Shown here in pieces: positions 56,198-64,000 of a stretch of 64,000 nucleotides of DNA. Origin of the DNA: Bradyrhizobium sp. (GTDB taxonomy: Bacteria > Pseudomonadota > Alphaproteobacteria > Rhizobiales > Xanthobacteraceae); contig NZ_JAUSLT010000065.1 of assembly GCF_030646015.1 (NCBI RefSeq), forward strand, positions 1 to 64,000, given 5' to 3'. Numbering within the stretch: the stretch's first letter is position 1; each line of letters begins with the position of its first letter. The position numbers were made by a program, and so were the translations under genes. The notes below the pieces were generated by a model. It had not been told where the DNA came from and made no database searches. It saw only the letters and a program-made list of their open reading frames with translations.

Positions 56198-57613
56198 TTA
56201 TCGAGGGTATTTCATCTCGACCAGCTCCGGAATTTTTCGGATCAGTCCGCCAAGCTCGCCGGATGTCAGCAGCAGAACGACATCATCCGGGCGCAGGACA
56301 TCGCTTAATCCCTGCAACGCCGCCTCCGGGTCGGTGATCGCTTCGGCATCGTAGCCCGCCGCTCTGGTGCGGGCGACAATTTCGTCCTGGCTCAACTGGG
56401 CATGGGAGCCGGCGCCCTGGGACGCCGGTTCGAAGATGAAAATCCTGGACGCGCCTGCGAATACGTCATCATAGGCTGATATCGCCGACCTGTTTCGCCA
56501 GGTGAATGTATGCGGTTCGAAAACCACGATGAGGCGCCGTTCGGGGAAATGGAGTTTGGTGGCGACGATGGCGGATCTCGCCTTCTCGTACGACGATCCG
56601 AAGCCTTCGTAAACGGGCACGCTTGACGCGGGCGAGAGCAGTTCCATGCGGCGCTTCACGCCCTGGAATGTGCTGATGCCGGCATTCAACTCCTCCGGGG
56701 ACAGCAGTTTCTTCTCCAGCAGCATCGCGCTGACGCCGATGATATTCTCGATGTTGTGATCGCCGAGCATGTTGGTCGACAGACGGGCGATCCGCTCAAA
56801 GCCCCGCATCAGGTCGAAGCCCGTTTCCGCGCCGCGTTCGATGTTTTCGGCATGCCAATGCGCCTTGTCGTCCAGTCCGTAGAACACAATGCGGCAGGCG
56901 AGACCCGCGGCGAGGGTGCGTGCGTGAGTCTCTTCGCTGTTGACGACCAGAAGCCCGTCGGCCGGCAATGAGCCGAGCAGGGTGCGAAACGGGGCGAGAT
57001 AGTCCGCATGCGTCGGGAAAACATTGATGTGGTCGTGGGTTGCCGACGTGAGCAGGACGTTCCTTGCGTTATAGCGCAGGAATTTCGAACGGTTGTCCCA
57101 GTTCGATGCCGGATACTCGTCGCCTTCGAGAACGAATGTCTCGCCCTGGCCGCGATGGGCGTGCGTATCGAACCCGTTGGTGATCTCGCCGATGAAGTAG
57201 CTGGGGTCCCTGTTCGCGACCCTCAGGCACCACGCCAGCAGGGCGGTGCAGGTCGACTTGCCGTAGCTGCCCGCCGCAACGATGGTCTCCGAATCAGCGG
57301 TCATGTCGTGCAGCAGATCCGCAAACGATCGAACCGGCTTGCCCGAGTCCATCGCGGCGCGGACTTCTTCATTGCTCTCGGGTGTAAGTTTTGCGTTCTT
57401 GCCGATCACGATGACGTCGGCGTCATCAGGGATATTCTCTTTCCGGTACCCTTCGGCAAACCGGATCTTCTCGCTCTTCAGGTAATCGCTGACCGGCGGA
57501 TAGAATCCTTCGTCGGATCCGGTAATCTGCACGCCGATCTGCCTGAGCAGGAGCGCCGTCGCGCTCATGCCCTTCCCGGCAATGCCAATGAAATGCGCCT
57601 TCGAAAAATTCAT
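56198..57613 (-). CDS. Mpl-like Mur ligase family protein
   Basis: A 471-residue Mur ligase. The N-terminal domain opens HFIGIAGKGMSATALLL, as in MurC/Mpl. The ATP loop, usually GTHGKT, reads GSYGKST (residues 115-121), so the His is Tyr. Further Mpl-type sequence: VLEGDEYPASNWDNRSKFL, GDHNIENIIG and FGSSYEKARSAI. Mpl ligates murein tripeptide to UDP-MurNAc in recycling. The substrate here is uncertain because both the P-loop and parts of the C-terminal domain differ from standard Mpl. It is a single gene. Confidence 0.83.
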   Translation of the reverse strand: MNFSKAHFIGIAGKGMSATALLLRQIGVQITGSDEGFYPPVSDYLKSEKIRFAEGYRKENIPDDADVIVIGKNAKLTPESNEEVRAAMDSGKPVRSFADLLHDMTADSETIVAAGSYGKSTCTALLAWCLRVANRDPSYFIGEITNGFDTHAHRGQGETFVLEGDEYPASNWDNRSKFLRYNARNVLLTSATHDHINVFPTHADYLAPFRTLLGSLPADGLLVVNSEETHARTLAAGLACRIVFYGLDDKAHWHAENIERGAETGFDLMRGFERIARLSTNMLGDHNIENIIGVSAMLLEKKLLSPEELNAGISTFQGVKRRMELLSPASSVPVYEGFGSSYEKARSAIVATKLHFPERRLIVVFEPHTFTWRNRSAISAYDDVFAGASRIFIFEPASQGAGSHAQLSQDEIVARTRAAGYDAEAITDPEAALQGLSDVLRPDDVVLLLTSGELGGLIRKIPELVEMKYPR

Positions 57614-57622
57614 CGATCCCCC

Positions 57623-57704
57623 GTAGGGTGGGTTAGCCGTCAGGCGTAACCCACCATCTTGTTTCGCGAGCGGCGGGTTACGCCTTGCGGCTAACGCGCC
57701 CTAC
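57623..57704. repeat. Extragenic palindromic repeat overlapping a stop codon
   Basis: GTAGGGTGGGTTAGCCG (57623-57639) and its near inverse CGGCTAACGCGCCCTAC (57688-57704), with inner GGCGTAACCC / GGGTTACGCC arms. The last bases are the stop codon of the hydratase-family gene. Confidence 0.8.
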
Positions 57705-58483
57705 AATACCTGCACCTCGACCGAGCCCAGCCCGTCGAGCTCGAACCGGTAGCTCGCCTCGGCGTCCGGAAATACGGTTTTCATGACGGCGCCGGTCATT
57801 ACCACCTCGCCGGCCTTCAGCCCCGCGCCCCGCGCAGCCAGTTGCGTGGCAAGCCAGGCGACCGAATTGAAGGGATGGCCGAGGATGTCGCGGCCGTGAC
57901 CTTCGCCGATTGCTACCCCGTCCTTGCTGGCGCGGCCGGGCACATCGGCGAGATCAGGCCATGTGGCCGAAAACTCCGACAGCACGATGCCGGCGTTCCA
58001 GGAATTGTCCGCCACCAGCGACAGCACATCGAGGCCGGCATAATCGGCGCTCCGATCGTCGACGATTTCGATCGCGGCGCAGACGCCGTCGATGTGCGGC
58101 GCGATCGTCTCGGCGGTGAACGGCGTGCCCGCCGGCACGTCCGACTTGAGCCGAACTGCGATTTCGAATTCCAGCCCGAGCCGCCCGTAATCCGCGCGGC
58201 GGACGGTAGCTCCCGACTGCATGACGCGTTTGGCCAACACGACGCCCGCGATCGGATGGTCGATCCCGCAAAAGGTCTGCATCGCGGCCGAGGTCAGTCC
58301 GACCTTGTAGCCGACGGCGTCGCCATGCGTGCCCCGCAGCAGCGTGACGAACCTCTGTTGGATATCATAGGCGTCCGCGACCGTGGCGGGCCGGTCCGGC
58401 GGAGCCAGCGTCTTGAATTGCACATTGGCCTGGTGTGCCGCGAGCAGCGTTTCGGCTGCGCGCCGGGCCGCGAGTTCGTCCAT
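57701..58483 (-). CDS. 2-keto-4-pentenoate hydratase family protein (MhpD-like)
   Basis: A 260-residue protein of the fumarylacetoacetase/MhpD fold (YDIQQRFVTLL, VGYKVGLTSAAMQ, LEFEIAVRL and AIEIVDDR with its metal-binding Glu residues, GAVMKTVFP). Family members hydrate 2-hydroxypenta-2,4-dienoate or decarboxylate related oxo acids in meta-cleavage pathways. No other meta-cleavage gene is adjacent. It lies 124 bases downstream of acdS on the same strand. The precise reaction is not known. Confidence 0.85.
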   Translation of the reverse strand: MDELAARRAAETLLAAHQANVQFKTLAPPDRPATVADAYDIQQRFVTLLRGTHGDAVGYKVGLTSAAMQTFCGIDHPIAGVVLAKRVMQSGATVRRADYGRLGLEFEIAVRLKSDVPAGTPFTAETIAPHIDGVCAAIEIVDDRSADYAGLDVLSLVADNSWNAGIVLSEFSATWPDLADVPGRASKDGVAIGEGHGRDILGHPFNSVAWLATQLAARGAGLKAGEVVMTGAVMKTVFPDAEASYRFELDGLGSVEVQVL

Positions 58484-58607
58484 CGGTTCTCTCCCCTTCG
58501 CAAATCTTGGCGTTCACTTGGGGTAGATGATACCGGAAACTGGCGCGGAAAGCGCGTGTTCTCTCAGTCGCTTCCGCGGAAGCGGAAGATCAGCCGATGT
58601 CCTCCGC

Positions 58608-59621
58608 TCAACCGTTGCGGAAGGTATAGGCGTAACCGTTGATCGCCGGTGCGCCACCAAGATGGGCGTAGAGAACTTTCGATCCCTTGGGAAAATAGCC
58701 CTTCTTCACGAGATCGATCATGCCCTGCATGGACTTACCTTCATAGACGGGATCGGTGATCATGCCTTCGAGGCGGGCGCACAGGCGGATAGCCTCCTTG
58801 GTTTCCTGCGACGGAACACCATAGGCGGGGTAGGCATAATCCTCGACCAGAACGACATCCTGTTCGACAATTTCCCGGCCGAGTTCGACGAGGTCGGCGG
58901 TGTTCCGCGCGATCTCGAGTACCTGCGCCCTGGTCTGAGCCGGCGTGAAGGATGCGTCGATGCCGATCACCTTGCGCGCGCGACCGTCCCTGGCGAAGCC
59001 GACCAGCATGCCGGCATGGGTCGAACCGGTGACCGTGCAGACGACGATGTAGTCGAAGGCAAAACCGAGTTCCTTTTCCTGCGCGCGTACCTCTTCGGCA
59101 AAGCCGACATAGCCGAGGCCGCCATACTTGTGCACCGAGGCGCCCGCCGGAATCGCATAGGGCTTGCCGCCCTTCGCCTTCACGTCCGCGATCGCCGCTT
59201 CCCAGCTTTCCCGGATGCCGATGTCGAACCCTTCGTCGACCATTTCGACGTCGGCGCCCATGATCCGGCTCAGGAGGATATTGCCGACCCGATCGTAGAC
59301 GGCATCCTCGTGTGGCACCCAGCTTTCCTGAACGAGCCGGCATTTCATGCCGATCTTCGCCGCGACGGCGGCAACCATGCGCGTGTGGTTTGACTGCACC
59401 CCACCGATCGAGACCAGTGTGTCGGCGTTGGAGGCAATCGCATCGGGAATAATGTATTCGAGCTTGCGCAGCTTGTTGCCGCCGAAAGCCAGTCCCGAAT
59501 TGCAGTCCTCGCGTTTCGCGTAGAGTTCGACCTTGCCGCCCAGATGCGCGCCGAGGCGCTCCAGCTTCTCGATATGGGTAGGTCCGAAAGTGAGGGGATA
59601 GCGTTCGAACTTCTCCAGCAT
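58608..59621 (-). CDS. acdS: 1-aminocyclopropane-1-carboxylate (ACC) deaminase
   Basis: A 337-residue PLP enzyme that splits ACC, the plant ethylene precursor, into 2-oxobutanoate and ammonia. The PLP lysine is Lys50 in [10 protein letters not shown], Ser77 is in GGVQSNHTR, and the Tyr-Glu pair of DPVYEGKS near residue 295, which sets ACC deaminase apart from D-cysteine desulfhydrase, is present. Divergent from acdR. AcdS lowers plant ethylene and supplies nitrogen. Confidence 0.95.
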   Translation of the reverse strand: MLEKFERYPLTFGPTHIEKLERLGAHLGGKVELYAKREDCNSGLAFGGNKLRKLEYIIPDAIASNADTLVSIGGVQSNHTRMVAAVAAKIGMKCRLVQESWVPHEDAVYDRVGNILLSRIMGADVEMVDEGFDIGIRESWEAAIADVKAKGGKPYAIPAGASVHKYGGLGYVGFAEEVRAQEKELGFAFDYIVVCTVTGSTHAGMLVGFARDGRARKVIGIDASFTPAQTRAQVLEIARNTADLVELGREIVEQDVVLVEDYAYPAYGVPSQETKEAIRLCARLEGMITDPVYEGKSMQGMIDLVKKGYFPKGSKVLYAHLGGAPAINGYAYTFRNG

Positions 59622-59768
59622 GCAAGGTGCCCTTCTGCCTGTTGCTCCGATGGGCCGGAAACTAACATTGTCAGCGAGAGAGGTGCTCTCGAAGTCATCG
59701 AGAAAATTGCTCTACTTGAAGAAGTTCTGTATATAAATGGCAGAAGTCTTCGAATCCATCGTCGAATA
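59622..59768. promoter_or_regulatory. Divergent acdS-acdR promoter region
   Basis: 147 bases. AT-rich TGTATATAAAT lies near 59728-59738, typical of Lrp-type control. An inverted repeat CGAGAG, AGGTG, CTCTCG is at 59675-59691. No sigma54 promoter seen, so control is probably by AcdR rather than NifA. Confidence 0.6.
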
Positions 59769-60248
59769 ATGGAAGAATCTTCCGTGCACAAAAAACTTGA
59801 TCGGATCGACCTGAAGATGCTGCGCCTGCTTCAGGGCAATGGCCGGCTCTCCAACGCCGAACTGGCGCAACTGGTCGACGTCAGTCCGGCAACATGTCAC
59901 CGCCGTACCCAGTCGCTGTTCGAGCAAGGCTGCATCAAGAACGTTCGCGCGATGATTGTGCCGCAAAAGGTCGACAGGGGCGCGCTGGTCATGGTCGGCG
60001 TCGTTCTCGATCGTTCGACACCGGAGAGTTTCGCGACGTTCGAGAAAGCCGTCGCGAAATTGAAATTCATCCTCGATTGTCATCTGGTCGCCGGCGATTT
60101 CGATTATTCCCTGAAAATCAGGGTCAAGGACATGGCGGACTTCAACCGGATTCATGGCGATCAGTTGATCGCACTGCCTGGCGTTCGGCAGACCCGAACG
60201 TTCTTCGTCATGAAGGAGGTCGTCGACAACGCTCCGCTGGAGTTTTGA
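59769..60248 (+). CDS. acdR: Lrp/AsnC family regulator AcdR
   Basis: A 159-residue Lrp-type regulator. Helix-turn-helix near residues 20-55 (LQGNGRLSNAELAQLVDVSPATCHRR) is followed by a ligand-binding RAM domain (CHLVAGDFDYSLKIRV, HGDQLIALPGVRQTRTFFVMK). Divergent placement beside acdS is the classic acdR arrangement, in which the regulator activates acdS on ACC. Start ATG at 59769; an upstream frame is rejected. Confidence 0.92.
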   Translation: MEESSVHKKLDRIDLKMLRLLQGNGRLSNAELAQLVDVSPATCHRRTQSLFEQGCIKNVRAMIVPQKVDRGALVMVGVVLDRSTPESFATFEKAVAKLKFILDCHLVAGDFDYSLKIRVKDMADFNRIHGDQLIALPGVRQTRTFFVMKEVVDNAPLEF

Positions 60249-60315
60249 TCCGCCAGCGATCTCGTCACAAAGGACGCACGGCGCGGCATCGTTGAGTCGA
60301 GCGCGTCCACCCAGG

Positions 60316-60333
60316 CTGTCATTCCCCCGTCAT
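60316..60333 (+). promoter_or_regulatory. Pho box upstream of the ptx operon
   Basis: CTGTCAT, four bases, CCGTCAT: two direct heptamers with 11-base periodicity, matching the PhoB site CTGTCAT-N4-CTGTCAT at 13 of 14 defined bases. A -10-like GATAGT follows near 60342. The site lies about 90 bases before ptxA and predicts induction by phosphate starvation. Confidence 0.75.
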
Positions 60334-60419
60334 GAGCGCTTGATAGTCGGACTGAGTGAACAGTGGCCCGGTTTGTTCGGAACAGCCGAACATGCGGCCT
60401 CTGCTCTCCGGGGTTCGAC

Positions 60420-61178
60420 ATGTTATCGCTCTTGAATGTGTCCGTTACGTATCCCAACGGCGTGGTGGCGCTGCGGCCGACGTCAGCGGTGTTCCAGCGC
60501 GGCAAATTCATCGTCCTTCTCGGCACCTCGGGGGCAGGCAAATCGACATTGTTGCGCAGCCTGAACGGGCTGGTGCGACCGACTTCCGGCGAGGTTCGCG
60601 TCGAAGGACGCGGATCGATTTTCGCCAGCCGGGCCCAGTTGCGGGCGCATCGGCGGCGCACCGGCATGGTGTTCCAGCAGCATCATCTGATCGGTCGCCT
60701 GTCGGCGCTCGACAATGTCCTGACCGGGCGGCTGGCCGCGCATGGCGCGCTCCGCTCGATGTTTCCCCTGCCGCGCGCCGACCGCCTGCTGGCGCTGGAG
60801 GCGCTCGACCGGGTCGGCCTGGCCGACCGCGCGCTGAACCGCGCCGATCAGCTTTCCGGCGGGCAACAGCAACGCGTCGGAATTGCGCGCGCCATGGCCC
60901 AGAAGCCGGAGATCGTGCTCGCCGACGAGCCGGTCGCGAGCCTCGATCCCGCCACGTCGGTCCGGGTGCTGGAGGACCTTCACCGGATTTGCCGCGAGGA
61001 CGGCATCACCGCGATCGTCAGCCTGCATCAGGTGGATCTGGCCCGCCAGTTCGCCGATCACATTATCGGCCTCGCCCAGGGGCGCATCGTCTTCGACGGC
61101 GCGCCGGATCAACTCGGGTCGCACACGCTCGATCATATCTACGCGACGGAACGCCAGAGCCTGGCGCAAGCCGCCTGA
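60420..61178 (+). CDS. ptxA: Phosphite/phosphonate ABC transporter ATPase PtxA (PhnC family)
   Basis: A 252-residue PhnC-like ABC ATPase with Walker A GTSGAGKS, Q-loop GMVFQQHHLI, signature LSGGQQQRVGIARAM, Walker B IVLADEPVASLD and the switch SLHQVD. It energises phosphite uptake with PtxB and PtxC. The start at 60420 is preferred over a GTG at 60363. It opens the ptxABCD operon downstream of the Pho box. Confidence 0.92.
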   Translation: MLSLLNVSVTYPNGVVALRPTSAVFQRGKFIVLLGTSGAGKSTLLRSLNGLVRPTSGEVRVEGRGSIFASRAQLRAHRRRTGMVFQQHHLIGRLSALDNVLTGRLAAHGALRSMFPLPRADRLLALEALDRVGLADRALNRADQLSGGQQQRVGIARAMAQKPEIVLADEPVASLDPATSVRVLEDLHRICREDGITAIVSLHQVDLARQFADHIIGLAQGRIVFDGAPDQLGSHTLDHIYATERQSLAQAA

Positions 61179-61208
61179 TCGAACCCTTCAACAGGATGGA
61201 GAGACTAC

Positions 61209-62078
61209 ATGATTCAACGCCGTGATTTCCTTTTCGCATCCGTCGCAACCGGCCTCTGCGCGCTCGCCGGTCCTGCGTTCGCCGACAAGGCCAACCCCGA
61301 CAAACTGCGCATCGCGCTGCTGCCCGACGAAAATGCCTCGACCATCATTCAGAACGCGCAGCCGCTCAAGGCGTATCTCGAGGGCGTGCTGAAGAAGCCG
61401 GTCGAGATCATCGTCACTACGGATTATTCGTCGATGATCGAGGCGATGCGGTTCGGGCGGATCGAGGTCGGATATTTCGGGCCGTTCTCCTACGTGCTCG
61501 CCAAGTCGAAAGCGCCGGAAATCGAGCCGTTCGGCGTCGGTGTCGAAAAGGGCAAGCCCAATTATCAGTCGATCCTGATCGCCACCGCGGACGGTCCGGT
61601 GAAGGAAATCGCCGAGATCAAGGGCAAGCCGTTCGCGTTCGGCGATCGGGCCTCCACGTCGAGCCATCTCGCGCCGCGCGCGCTGCTGGCCAAGCAGGGG
61701 CTGATCGGCGATGCCGACTACAAGGTCGTTCATCTCGGCCAGCACGATGCGGTCGCGCGCGCCGTCGCCGCCGGGCAGGTCCCGGCCGGGGCGCTGTCCG
61801 AATCGATCTACCGGATCCTGGTCGAGACCAAGAAGGTCGATGCTTCAAAACTCAGGCAACTCGCGCTGTCCGATCCCATCCCGAACTATCCGATCACACT
61901 GCAGGGATTTCTGAAGCCAGAACTCAAGGACGCGATCAGGAAGGCATTCCTCGACCTCAAGGATCCGGCCATCCTGAAGCTGTTCCGCGTCGAGGCCATC
62001 GCGGCGGCCACCGACAAGGATTACGACGTGCTGCGCGACATGGCGAAGGTGCTGCAGCTCGACATCGCCAAGCTGTAA
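61209..62078 (+). CDS. ptxB: Phosphite-binding periplasmic protein PtxB (PhnD family)
   Basis: A 289-residue PhnD-type binding protein with a twin-arginine-like signal (QRRDFLFASVATG, cleavage near PAFA). Conserved sequence includes TTDYSSMIEAMRFGRIEVGYFGPFSYVLA and FGDRASTSSHLAPRALL, which form the anion pocket of this family. Its stop overlaps the ptxC start (ATG at 62078 within TAATG). It is the specificity-giving component of the phosphite importer. Confidence 0.93.
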   Translation: MIQRRDFLFASVATGLCALAGPAFADKANPDKLRIALLPDENASTIIQNAQPLKAYLEGVLKKPVEIIVTTDYSSMIEAMRFGRIEVGYFGPFSYVLAKSKAPEIEPFGVGVEKGKPNYQSILIATADGPVKEIAEIKGKPFAFGDRASTSSHLAPRALLAKQGLIGDADYKVVHLGQHDAVARAVAAGQVPAGALSESIYRILVETKKVDASKLRQLALSDPIPNYPITLQGFLKPELKDAIRKAFLDLKDPAILKLFRVEAIAAATDKDYDVLRDMAKVLQLDIAKL

Positions 62079-62884
62079 TGAAGTCCGCTTCGCAGACCTT
62101 CGACGCCATTCTCGCCGACCAGAGACGCTCCGCCCTGCGCGGGGCGGGGCTGGTCGGCCTGGTCGTCGCCGCCTGTATCGCCGCGCTTGCGGCAACCGGC
62201 TTTTTCGATGCGCAGCGGTTCATCGAAAGCGGGCCCGCGATCTCCACGCTGGCCTCGGAAATGGTGCCGCCCGATTTCAGCCGCTGGCGGACCTGGATAC
62301 GGCCGCTGCTGGATACGCTGGCGATGTCGATCGCCGGCACCGCTCTCGCCGTGGTGTTCTCGCTGCCGCTGGCGCTTCTCGCCGCGCCCAATACCAGCCC
62401 GCATCCGGCGGTCTATCTGGCGGTGCGGACCCTGCTCGCCTTTCTGCGTTCGGTGCCGGAAATTATCCTCGGTGTCCTGTTCGTCGCCGCGGTCGGCTTC
62501 GGCGCCCTGCCGGGCGTTCTCGCGCTGGCGCTGCATTCGGTCGGCATGGTGGGAAAGTTCTATGCGGAGGCGATCGAGCATGTCGATCCCAAGCCGCTGG
62601 AAGCGGCCCGCGCCGCCGGTGCGACGCCGATGCAGGTCATCATGCACGCCGTGTTGCCGCAGGTGCTGCCGCAGCTGACCGATGTCACGATCTATCGCTG
62701 GGAATATCATTTCCGCGCTTCCGCCGTGCTCGGCATCGTCGGCGCCGGCGGGATTGGCTTCGAACTGATCGCGGCGCTGCGGCTGCTGAATTACGACCAG
62801 GTATCGGCCATCCTGTTGTCGATCCTCGCCTGTGTGGTGATGGTCGACAGTGTCGGCGCCTACTTGCGCAAATCACTCAAGTAA
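62078..62884 (+). CDS. ptxC: Phosphite/phosphonate ABC permease PtxC (PhnE family)
   Basis: A 268-residue PhnE-like permease with six hydrophobic segments and the coupling motif EAARAAGATPMQVIMHAVLP. RWEYHFRASAVLGIVGAGGIG matches the C-terminal block of the family. It overlaps ptxB by one base and ends ten bases before ptxD, so the operon is tightly linked. Confidence 0.93.
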   Translation: MKSASQTFDAILADQRRSALRGAGLVGLVVAACIAALAATGFFDAQRFIESGPAISTLASEMVPPDFSRWRTWIRPLLDTLAMSIAGTALAVVFSLPLALLAAPNTSPHPAVYLAVRTLLAFLRSVPEIILGVLFVAAVGFGALPGVLALALHSVGMVGKFYAEAIEHVDPKPLEAARAAGATPMQVIMHAVLPQVLPQLTDVTIYRWEYHFRASAVLGIVGAGGIGFELIAALRLLNYDQVSAILLSILACVVMVDSVGAYLRKSLK

Positions 62885-62894
62885 CGGTGCACCG

Positions 62895-63905
62895 ATGACG
62901 AAATCGCCCCTCATTGTTCTGACTAGCCGGGTTTTTCCGGAGACGCGCGCCGCGCTCGAACGCGTTGCCCGAATCGTCGCGAACGAGAATTCCGAACCGT
63001 GGAGCCGGGACGAAGTGATCGAACGGTGCAGGGAGGCGAGCGGGCTGATGGCCTTCATGACCGACCGCATCGATCGGGCCTTTCTGGAACGATGCCCCCG
63101 ACTGAAAGTCATCGGCGCCGCGCTGAAGGGCTATGACAATATCGATGTCGATGCCGCAAACGAACGCGGCGTCCAGGTCACCATCGTGCCGGATCTGCTC
63201 ACCGAGCCGACCGCGGAACTGGCGATCGGATTGATGATCGCGCTCGGGCGACATATCCCGCTCGGCGATGTCGGCATTCGTCATCAGGGCTTCGCCGGCT
63301 GGCGGCCTCAATTGTATGGCACGGGTATCGGCCATTCGACGGTCGGGATCGTCGGGTTCGGCCTGGTCGGCCAGGCCATCGCGCGCCGGCTCCGTGGCTT
63401 CGGCTGCCGCATCGTCGCATTCGACACGAGGCCCATCGACGAGGGCGCCGGCGTCGAGCGGGCGGCATTCGATGACGTCTTGAAGCTGTCCGATTTCGTG
63501 GTGCTGGGCCTGCCGCTGACGGAAACCACCACCGGATTGATCGATGCGAAGGCGATCGCCCGGATGAAGCCCGGGGCGTTGCTGGTCAACCCCGCGCGCG
63601 GGTCGCTGGTCGAGGAAGCCGCGGTGGCGGATGCGCTCGAGAGCGGTCATCTCGGCGGCTACGCCGCCGATGTGTTCGAATGTGAGGACTGGGCGCGGCC
63701 GCAGCGGCCGATGTCGATCGATGCGAGACTGACCGCACCGGGGGCGCGAACCGTGCTGACGCCGCATATCGGATCGGCGGTGACGTCGGCGCGGCGCCAG
63801 ATCGAACTGTCCACCGCCAACAGCATCCTGCAGGCTCTCGCAGGCCAGCTGCCGGCCGGGCTCGTCAATATCAAGAACATGAAGACCGCAGCATTGACCG
63901 GATAA
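62895..63905 (+). CDS. ptxD: NAD-dependent phosphite dehydrogenase PtxD
   Basis: A 336-residue D-2-hydroxyacid-dehydrogenase-type enzyme of the same length as PtxD of Pseudomonas stutzeri. It oxidises phosphite to phosphate with NAD. PtxD-specific blocks are MAFMTDRID, GAALKGYDN with Lys78, VPDLLTEPTAELAIGL, YGTGIGHSTVGIVGFGLVG (Rossmann loop), NPARGS with Arg235, YAADVFECEDWARPQRP with Glu264 and TPHIGSAV with His291, matching the known catalytic Lys76, Arg237, Glu266 and His292. Asp177 after strand 2 favours NAD over NADP. Start 62895 follows ptxC. Confidence 0.96.
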   Translation: MTKSPLIVLTSRVFPETRAALERVARIVANENSEPWSRDEVIERCREASGLMAFMTDRIDRAFLERCPRLKVIGAALKGYDNIDVDAANERGVQVTIVPDLLTEPTAELAIGLMIALGRHIPLGDVGIRHQGFAGWRPQLYGTGIGHSTVGIVGFGLVGQAIARRLRGFGCRIVAFDTRPIDEGAGVERAAFDDVLKLSDFVVLGLPLTETTTGLIDAKAIARMKPGALLVNPARGSLVEEAAVADALESGHLGGYAADVFECEDWARPQRPMSIDARLTAPGARTVLTPHIGSAVTSARRQIELSTANSILQALAGQLPAGLVNIKNMKTAALTG

Positions 63906-63906
63906 A

Positions 63907-64000
63907 ATGCTGAACCTGACCCACGCCCGCACCTTCCTGACGGTGATCGCCGCCCGCGGCATTCGCGCCGCCGCGCGTCAGCTCGATCTGGCGCCGTCGA
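63907..64000 (+). CDS. ptxE: LysR family regulator PtxE (partial)
   Basis: Starting at ATG 63907, one base after the ptxD stop, 31 codons read MLNLTHARTFLTVIAARGIRA and continue into the window edge. This is the N-terminal helix-turn-helix of a LysR-type regulator. The place and type match ptxE, the last gene of the ptxABCDE cluster. Most of the protein lies outside the window. Confidence 0.85.
   Translation, partial: MLNLTHARTFLTVIAARGIRAAARQLDLAPS

Noticed and set aside
60363..60419. GTG start upstream of ptxA
   Set aside because: Would add 19 residues not fitting PhnC N-termini; ATG at 60420 is better.

Overview
The window is GC-rich, densely packed chromosomal DNA of a rhizobial alphaproteobacterium, most likely Bradyrhizobium or a close relative in the Nitrobacteraceae. 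The grounds are the protein types (PhyR-NepR-EcfG general stress locus, HWE kinases, DUF1013/TrcR-type regulator, NdvA-type glucan exporter, ACC deaminase), the codon use, and several families of extragenic palindromic repeats. I see no rRNA, tRNA, CRISPR array, insertion sequence or prophage.

Region by region. 1-2191: a partial cspA, then a rhlE-type DEAD-box helicase and an IF-1 with an Arg/Gly-rich tail, all on the minus strand. 2539-15031: a large nitrogen block on the plus strand. It holds a sigma54-type promoter, the urea ABC transporter urtABCDE, and urease ureD-A-B-C, two ABM-domain genes, ureE-F, a small secreted protein, and ureG. 15323-20123: the general stress response, with a CHASE-like/HWE sensor, ecfG, nepR, phyR and a PAS-HWE kinase. 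20469-29162: mixed housekeeping genes, including the DUF1013 regulator, ispH, thrB, rnhA, a peroxiredoxin, a fatty-acyl-CoA ligase and a D-Ala-D-Ala carboxypeptidase. 29260-44368: an NdvA-like exporter, an orphan solute-binding protein, tandem Gly/Tyr-rich secreted proteins, hisE, a DedA-like protein, two nitronate monooxygenase paralogs around a thioesterase and an acyl-CoA ligase, ilvD and small secreted proteins. 44380-55937: signalling. A LuxR-type two-component pair is followed by a sigma54-driven formate/nitrite-family channel with a PP2C-kinase fusion, then a three-gene phosphorelay operon. 56198-60248: a divergent Mpl-like Mur ligase, a 2-keto-4-pentenoate hydratase-family protein, and acdS with its divergent Lrp-type regulator acdR. 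60316-64000: a Pho box followed by the phosphite uptake and oxidation operon ptxABCD and the start of the LysR gene ptxE, which runs off the window.

How the genes work together. Urea imported by UrtABCDE would be split by urease, and the sigma54 promoter suggests induction by nitrogen limitation. The FNT channel and kinase fusion probably belong to nitrate/nitrite control. Phosphite imported by PtxABC would be oxidised by PtxD to phosphate, and the Pho box ties this to phosphate starvation. AcdS breaks down the plant ethylene precursor ACC. Together these suggest a soil or plant-associated organism scavenging reduced or organic N and P sources.
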